Source of the DNA: Nitrospira sp. | GTDB taxonomy: Bacteria > Nitrospirota > Nitrospiria > Nitrospirales > Nitrospiraceae | NCBI GenBank assembly: GCA_009594995.1 | Contig: VOPR01000005.1 | Location: 62,001-126,000 of the forward strand | Reading direction: 5' to 3' | DNA length: 64,000 nt | In this document: positions 60,276 to 64,000 of the stretch, in pieces | Numbering within the stretch: position 1 is the first letter of the stretch | How the letters are laid out: each line of letters begins with the position of its first letter | The notes under the pieces: generated by a model | Told to the model about the DNA's origin: nothing | Databases searched by the model: none | Seen by the model: only the letters and a program-made list of their open reading frames with translations | Program-made: the position numbers and the translations under genes

Positions 60276-61388
60276 CTAATACACCACCGTCGTCAGAGAC
60301 AGCGGCCCGACGGTCGTCTTGCTCAGCACCTTGACCGCGACCCGGCCGATGACGCGGCCGTCTTCCGCTTCCACATCGACTCGCCAATCCCCCGGATCGA
60401 GCCCCTCCTTGAAGGTGTAGGCGCGATACCCTCCCTCCCGTCCGCCGGAAATCTTGAGCGGAATGCGGTCGACATCGGTGAAGGGCTGACCGGCATCGGG
60501 ACGGTAATACCAGTGATGATAGATCGTGGTCTTGAGCGCTACCGGCGCAAACACCGCCGTGAAACAATAGACGGGATCGTCGGCCGGGATCACGTTGTCC
60601 GATACTTTCCATACTTCGTACCAGGACTTTTCGAAACTTAATTCATACCGGTCTGCCGAACGCTTCACCTCGTGATACATCCCGCCGTGTTTGAGCGAGA
60701 GCGGCACCGGCGGAATCCAATTCAAAAAATAGAATCCGACCAGCAGTGCGATCAGGCCGAGAGCCGGCGCACCAGCCCACATCGCCTCATGCATCGTGCG
60801 ATCGGAGTTGTTCCAATAGATCAACTGGACCACGCGCAAGACGACGAACACCGTGAGACCGGCTCCGGCCAAAAAGATCGCCGCATTCATCCAACCGGTC
60901 ATGACGGGCAGGAAAAATGTGAAGAAGGCAAAACAGACGAGGGCGTAGAGGCTCACCAGCAGTTGCACGTTCGACAACCGGCTGCGGAGAAATTCGTTGG
61001 CCACCAGAAAACCCACCAGCACGCAGAAGAACACGGCGGTGCCGGCGAAGGTCGCGCTTTTGGAATAGAAGATCGCGTAGGCGCTGAAGAGGCCGCCCAG
61101 CAGGAACTGAATGGCCATCGGGGCATAGGGCTTGGCCTGCACGACCCATTTCATGAAGAAGGGCGCATTGGGCGGGAGATCGTCGACCGTGGCCTCCTGC
61201 GTTCCCAAGCGCCCGGTCAGGACGATGAGAAAGCCCAATAGCGTGAGGTAGGCCAGCAGCAGCAGGTTGTCCCGCAGCCGGTCGATGCGCGTCAGCACCA
61301 GTGTGTCGTAGGTCACTCCGCTAAAGAAAAACAACGGAGGCAAGTAAGGCTTGCCCAATACTGATTGGAAGCGCTGCAATGAGACCAT
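60276..61388 (-). CDS. DUF2914-domain membrane protein
   Basis: 370 residues. The first two thirds have seven or so membrane segments (LLLLAYLTLLGFLIVLTGRL, then FLLGGLFSAYAIFYSK and others). The last 130 residues are a periplasmic or cytoplasmic beta domain with the DUF2914 pattern: VYCFTAVFAPVALKTTIYHH, IPLKISGGREGGYRAYTFKE and WRVDVEAEDGRVIGRVAVKV. DUF2914 is found in proteins of unknown activity, often with carbohydrate or envelope genes. It stands alone between repeats. Confidence 0.83.
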   Translation of the reverse strand: MVSLQRFQSVLGKPYLPPLFFFSGVTYDTLVLTRIDRLRDNLLLLAYLTLLGFLIVLTGRLGTQEATVDDLPPNAPFFMKWVVQAKPYAPMAIQFLLGGLFSAYAIFYSKSATFAGTAVFFCVLVGFLVANEFLRSRLSNVQLLVSLYALVCFAFFTFFLPVMTGWMNAAIFLAGAGLTVFVVLRVVQLIYWNNSDRTMHEAMWAGAPALGLIALLVGFYFLNWIPPVPLSLKHGGMYHEVKRSADRYELSFEKSWYEVWKVSDNVIPADDPVYCFTAVFAPVALKTTIYHHWYYRPDAGQPFTDVDRIPLKISGGREGGYRAYTFKEGLDPGDWRVDVEAEDGRVIGRVAVKVLSKTTVGPLSLTTVVY

Positions 61389-61551
61389 ACCCTAGATTTC
61401 AGGAGACGCGCGCGATTGTCAAACGAAGAGAGGAATCGGGGCTAAATGCCGCAGTACGGTAGAGTTCTAGCTTTCCGATTTTACCCGGCCGCTCAACACG
61501 GCGACCTTCTTAGCCGCCCGACCCCGGCGCGCCGAGACGCGCCTTGCCAGT

Positions 61552-61650
61552 CCAGGCCGCAGCGAGTGAGGGGGCGAGGCGTACGTCGTCTGGTACGTCG
61601 AGCCCTGGAACGAAGCGAGAACGCCGCCGGGAACCGTTTTCAGCATCCTG
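61552..61650. repeat. Dispersed structured repeat, copy D (degenerate outer stem)
   Basis: Shares AGGCCGCAG, GAGGCGTAC, GTACGTCGAG, GCGAGAACGCCG and TTTTCAGCATCCTG with the other copies. The inner hairpin CGTAC/GTACG (61580-61597) is kept with a different loop, and TCG/CGA pairs after it. I find no matching outer arm for GGGAACCGTTTTC, so this copy is partly decayed. It lies between the DUF2914 gene and the 61651 gene. Confidence 0.6.
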
Positions 61651-62712
61651 TCACATGAAGGGAGGGAGGGGAGCATACACCACCGGCATCCCCAGCAGTC
61701 GTTCCAACCATCCGGCCATATGGTCCTCAGGCAACGGAGCGCGATTGAGCCGCGCCTCCAATTGAAACCCTCCGGCTGTGCCCACAATGCCGATAATGGC
61801 CGAAGCATCTTCTCCATCAGGCATCAATTCCTGAGTCTGGAACTCGCAGAGAGTACTGTAGAGACGTCCTTGCGGCTCGATCGTCGCCAGCACTTCCGGC
61901 AATTCCCCCAACGCACAGTGCACGGAACAGCGGTAGACGGAGCGAGCCCCCGGCTGCACTGCGGCAAACGCGTCCAGGGCCGGTTCGGAAAACCCCGTCA
62001 GGTAGGCACGCACAGAGGCCGGCTGTGGCGCAAAGGTGGCGGCGAGCCGGCTCGCCGGCACGAGAAACTCATAGGCATCCAGCGAGTTGTATTCGAACTG
62101 GCAGGGGCCGAAAGCGTCGGGCCAGGAACAAAAGAACGGAGTCGCCGGGTCCGCCGGGGTCAGCACCAGGTTGCCCTTATCCACCGATGTTTCCACCGGC
62201 AGATCCAACGTGGCAATCGCGTCGAGAAAGATCGCCCGCCGCTCATCCACCCACTCGATCCGCCGCGCGTCCTCACGGGTTTCCCCCGGCGTCACTACTT
62301 CCTGCGTATGCAGGCGGACTCGAATGAAGGCGTGGTTGTGCCGGAAACCCAGCCAAAACATAGCACTGGGGTGGTGAAACCGCAGGCCGGGTTTGGTGCG
62401 CCAGGGATGACTGATCGAACAGTAGGTCCCGACGTCCTGAAATCGTTGATAAACGGTGTGGTAGCCGCCGGCAAGCAGAAAGAAATCACCTTGCCAGCCT
62501 TCACGGATGTGCAGAAGCGTGACATCTTCCGTGGCCCAATGATCGAGCTGGTCGAAGGCCTCGGGAGACTCGACCGCCCAATCCTCGACGTAGCAGATCA
62601 CGTCCTTGGCGGGGTGGGCCGGCTTGAGGCCTAAGGTCCCCAGGCGCTCGCCGACCGCCAACACCTCTTGGAAGGTCAACCGGCCTGCGGTCTCCCAGCG
62701 CCGTTCACGCAC
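61651..62712 (-). CDS. Hypothetical soluble protein
   Basis: Unrecognised 353-residue protein. No signal peptide or membrane segment. It is rich in aromatic residues and has several His-containing stretches (YCSISHPWRTKPGLRFHHPS, FRHNHAFIRVRLHTQEVV) and four scattered Cys. The mixed alpha/beta pattern and conserved-looking aspartates suggest an enzyme or binding domain, but no family can be named. The start is a GTG at 62712. It ends next to repeat copy D and follows the lipoprotein gene on the same strand. Confidence 0.65.
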   Translation of the reverse strand: MRERRWETAGRLTFQEVLAVGERLGTLGLKPAHPAKDVICYVEDWAVESPEAFDQLDHWATEDVTLLHIREGWQGDFFLLAGGYHTVYQRFQDVGTYCSISHPWRTKPGLRFHHPSAMFWLGFRHNHAFIRVRLHTQEVVTPGETREDARRIEWVDERRAIFLDAIATLDLPVETSVDKGNLVLTPADPATPFFCSWPDAFGPCQFEYNSLDAYEFLVPASRLAATFAPQPASVRAYLTGFSEPALDAFAAVQPGARSVYRCSVHCALGELPEVLATIEPQGRLYSTLCEFQTQELMPDGEDASAIIGIVGTAGGFQLEARLNRAPLPEDHMAGWLERLLGMPVVYAPLPPFM

Positions 62713-62757
62713 AACGCTCCTCCGCAGTTCCCGTGCCGCTATACAATCCGGCCCGCC

Positions 62758-63408
62758 TCACTTGGCTGACTTTAGCGTACGGCCCTCGATTTTCGTGTCA
62801 GCAATGAACCGCTCGATGCCATCCTGCAGCAATCCCGACATGAGGGTCTCGACGTCCTCACTGGTAAACCAGAACACCAGCTTGCTCTGCTCGCCCTGGA
62901 TATTCCGCTGCGTGCTGCTGTCGTCGGCGGCGTTCTTTGCCTTAATCACCAGACGGCTCTCGCCCGTCAATTTCGTGTTGAACACGCGGCTCTTGGCGTT
63001 GGCCGAAAAGTCCCGGATTTCCCCGCTGATGACGATATCGGCACCCGAGACGCCCACGCCCGACTGAACGACGCGCGCATCCCATCCGCGACGGTTCCAT
63101 CCCTTCCAGCGCAAGGCTTCGGCCAGGGCTTCGGCGATCGTCACCCCGGGCGATCCTCCGCTGACGTTGAAATTCGTGACCCCTCCGCCCAGATGAGTGC
63201 GTTGGCCGATCTTCGTTTTGTCCGCACGATGGTCCTCAAACGGCTCGATGACAATTTTCAACGGCTCGGGCTGGCCGCTCTGCACGAACGGTTGCTGCGG
63301 TTGCACATTGAGAGACACCATCTCGCCGGTGCCCGCACAGCCCAAGAGCAGCGCTAACCCTACCGCAATACAGACCTGACTCGCGATTCGACATCCCTGT
63401 GCAATCAC
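62758..63408 (-). CDS. Lipoprotein with an envelope-assembly-like fold
   Basis: 216-residue lipoprotein. The signal ends with LALLLGC as lipobox. The mature sequence begins with PLKIVIEPFEDHRADKTKIG, then VTIAEALAEALRWKGWNRRG, DIVISGEIRDFSANAKSRVF and SRLVIKAKNAADDSSTQRNI. This order (a PF-x-D-x-R strand, a helix and a G-x-I-x-x-F strand) resembles YajG/GNA1162-type periplasmic lipoproteins that I take as a distant relationship. The GTG start has GGGAGG five bases upstream. Function unknown. Confidence 0.75.
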   Translation of the reverse strand: MIAQGCRIASQVCIAVGLALLLGCAGTGEMVSLNVQPQQPFVQSGQPEPLKIVIEPFEDHRADKTKIGQRTHLGGGVTNFNVSGGSPGVTIAEALAEALRWKGWNRRGWDARVVQSGVGVSGADIVISGEIRDFSANAKSRVFNTKLTGESRLVIKAKNAADDSSTQRNIQGEQSKLVFWFTSEDVETLMSGLLQDGIERFIADTKIEGRTLKSAK

Positions 63409-63560
63409 ACATGCCTCCCTGTCAGTATGTGGCCTTACTAAAACGGGCCCAGTCTACCCAACTCGCAGCCGGATGACAAACGGGAAGGGCCCTGGCGAAA
63501 GGAAAATTCATTGCCGACTCTGGAACATTCTCCACAGCGGGACCAGATCGACCCGGCTGA

Positions 63561-63989
63561 TCAGGGGGTGAGGAGGGGCAAGAGGCTCCGAAAGGTGTCG
63601 CGACCCATCTCGGGCAATCGGCCCTCTCGCAACACCGGAGAATCCAGCGGCACAAAGCGGGCGATCTTGAACCAGGCCCTGCCCGACAGCACTGCCGCCA
63701 ACTGAGCCTTCCGGTCATGCGTGATCGGCAGGGTATACCCTTCCCCGCGCTTCCATTCCCAGAGCGTGGGGGCCAGAGACAGCTCCAAGCCCTGGCCGGC
63801 CAGTTGGTGAAACCGGTCGAAGAAGTTCTTTTTGCACTGCTTCACCTGCCCGCCGTCGACGATCATCGCGAAGACAACATGGTGGCCCCACCAACACAAC
63901 GACCGAAAGGTAAACTTATCGTCGCCCAGAAAATGTTTCGGATAATCCAGGTATTGGTAGGGGCATAGTTCAAGCCGTTCCCCCTTCAC
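63561..63989 (-). CDS. Hypothetical protein, probably continuing past the right edge
   Basis: 142 residues from a GTG at 63989, but the frame stays open to the edge and no ribosome site precedes that GTG, so the true start is probably outside the window. It has LCPYQYLDYPKHFLGDDKFT, SLCWWGHHVVFAMIVDGGQV and EWKRGEGYTLPITHDRKAQL. No signal peptide or membrane segment in the visible part. I do not recognise the family. Confidence 0.6.
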   Translation of the reverse strand: MKGERLELCPYQYLDYPKHFLGDDKFTFRSLCWWGHHVVFAMIVDGGQVKQCKKNFFDRFHQLAGQGLELSLAPTLWEWKRGEGYTLPITHDRKAQLAAVLSGRAWFKIARFVPLDSPVLREGRLPEMGRDTFRSLLPLLTP

Positions 63990-64000
63990 GGCTTGAACTT

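Noticed and set aside
1..64000. CRISPR arrays, tRNA or rRNA genes, insertion sequences and prophage
   Set aside because: I looked for regular direct repeats, cloverleaf genes with conserved T-loop sequence, transposase or integrase proteins and phage genes, and saw none. The cloverleaf-like repeats lack tRNA loop sequences.

Overview
The window is GC-rich, densely coded DNA from a Gram-negative-type bacterium: meso-diaminopimelate type MurE, lipoproteins, an RND efflux pump, and PilC/PilS of a type IV pilus. Gene content and style best fit Nitrospira or a close relative (Nitrospirota). That assignment is inference from gene families; there is no rRNA or tRNA here to confirm it. I see no insertion sequence, prophage or CRISPR array.

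Region 1 (1-4.5 kb, minus strand): the start of a PilR-like response regulator, then pilS and pilC of a type IV pilus regulation/assembly operon, and pgsA. A small conserved-looking protein is transcribed divergently from pgsA.

Region 2 (4.5-26.7 kb, minus strand): an almost complete division and cell wall (dcw) cluster in one run: rsmH, ftsL, ftsI, murE, murF, mraY, murD, ftsW, murG, murC, murB, ddl, ftsQ, ftsA, ftsZ, then pgeF, yggS, proC, yggT, divIVA and a serine hydrolase. Many junctions overlap (ATGA, GTGA, TGATG), and a near-consensus sigma-70 promoter lies just before rsmH. mraZ is missing from its usual first position.

Region 3 (27-35 kb): asnS, a secreted repeat protein, a seven-Asp-box beta-propeller lipoprotein, yajQ, cstA, a PilZ protein and an alpha/beta hydrolase.

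Region 4 (35-49.6 kb, minus strand): a 13-gene envelope cluster. Its upstream half encodes a split phosphonopyruvate decarboxylase, a PhnW-type 2-aminoethylphosphonate (AEP) transaminase, a nucleotidyltransferase and a CDP-alcohol phosphatidyltransferase fused to a degraded nucleotidyltransferase domain. Together these suggest activation of AEP as CMP-AEP and its transfer to a lipid or glycan. The downstream half encodes a flippase-like membrane protein, a polyprenyl-phosphate-type glycosyltransferase, two GT4 enzymes, a Wzx-like flippase, a GT2, a LarA-like enzyme and a GT39-like membrane glycosyltransferase. The PEP mutase needed to begin phosphonate synthesis is not in the window. This cluster is the strongest candidate for an undescribed system.

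Region 5 (49.7-64 kb): two tandem paralogous secreted proteins, a TetR regulator with a clear palindromic operator followed by an RND adaptor and pump, an SCP2-like protein, a SpeD-like protein lacking the pyruvoyl-forming serine, a zinc-ribbon peptide, a DUF2167/M50 protease/ferredoxin-reductase-like group, a DUF2914 membrane protein, a lipoprotein and two unrecognised proteins.

Four intergenic copies of a roughly 70-120 bp repeat (near 30.6, 56.2, 57.5 and 61.6 kb) share core blocks. The two best copies fold into a cloverleaf-like set of stems whose arms differ in sequence but keep pairing.
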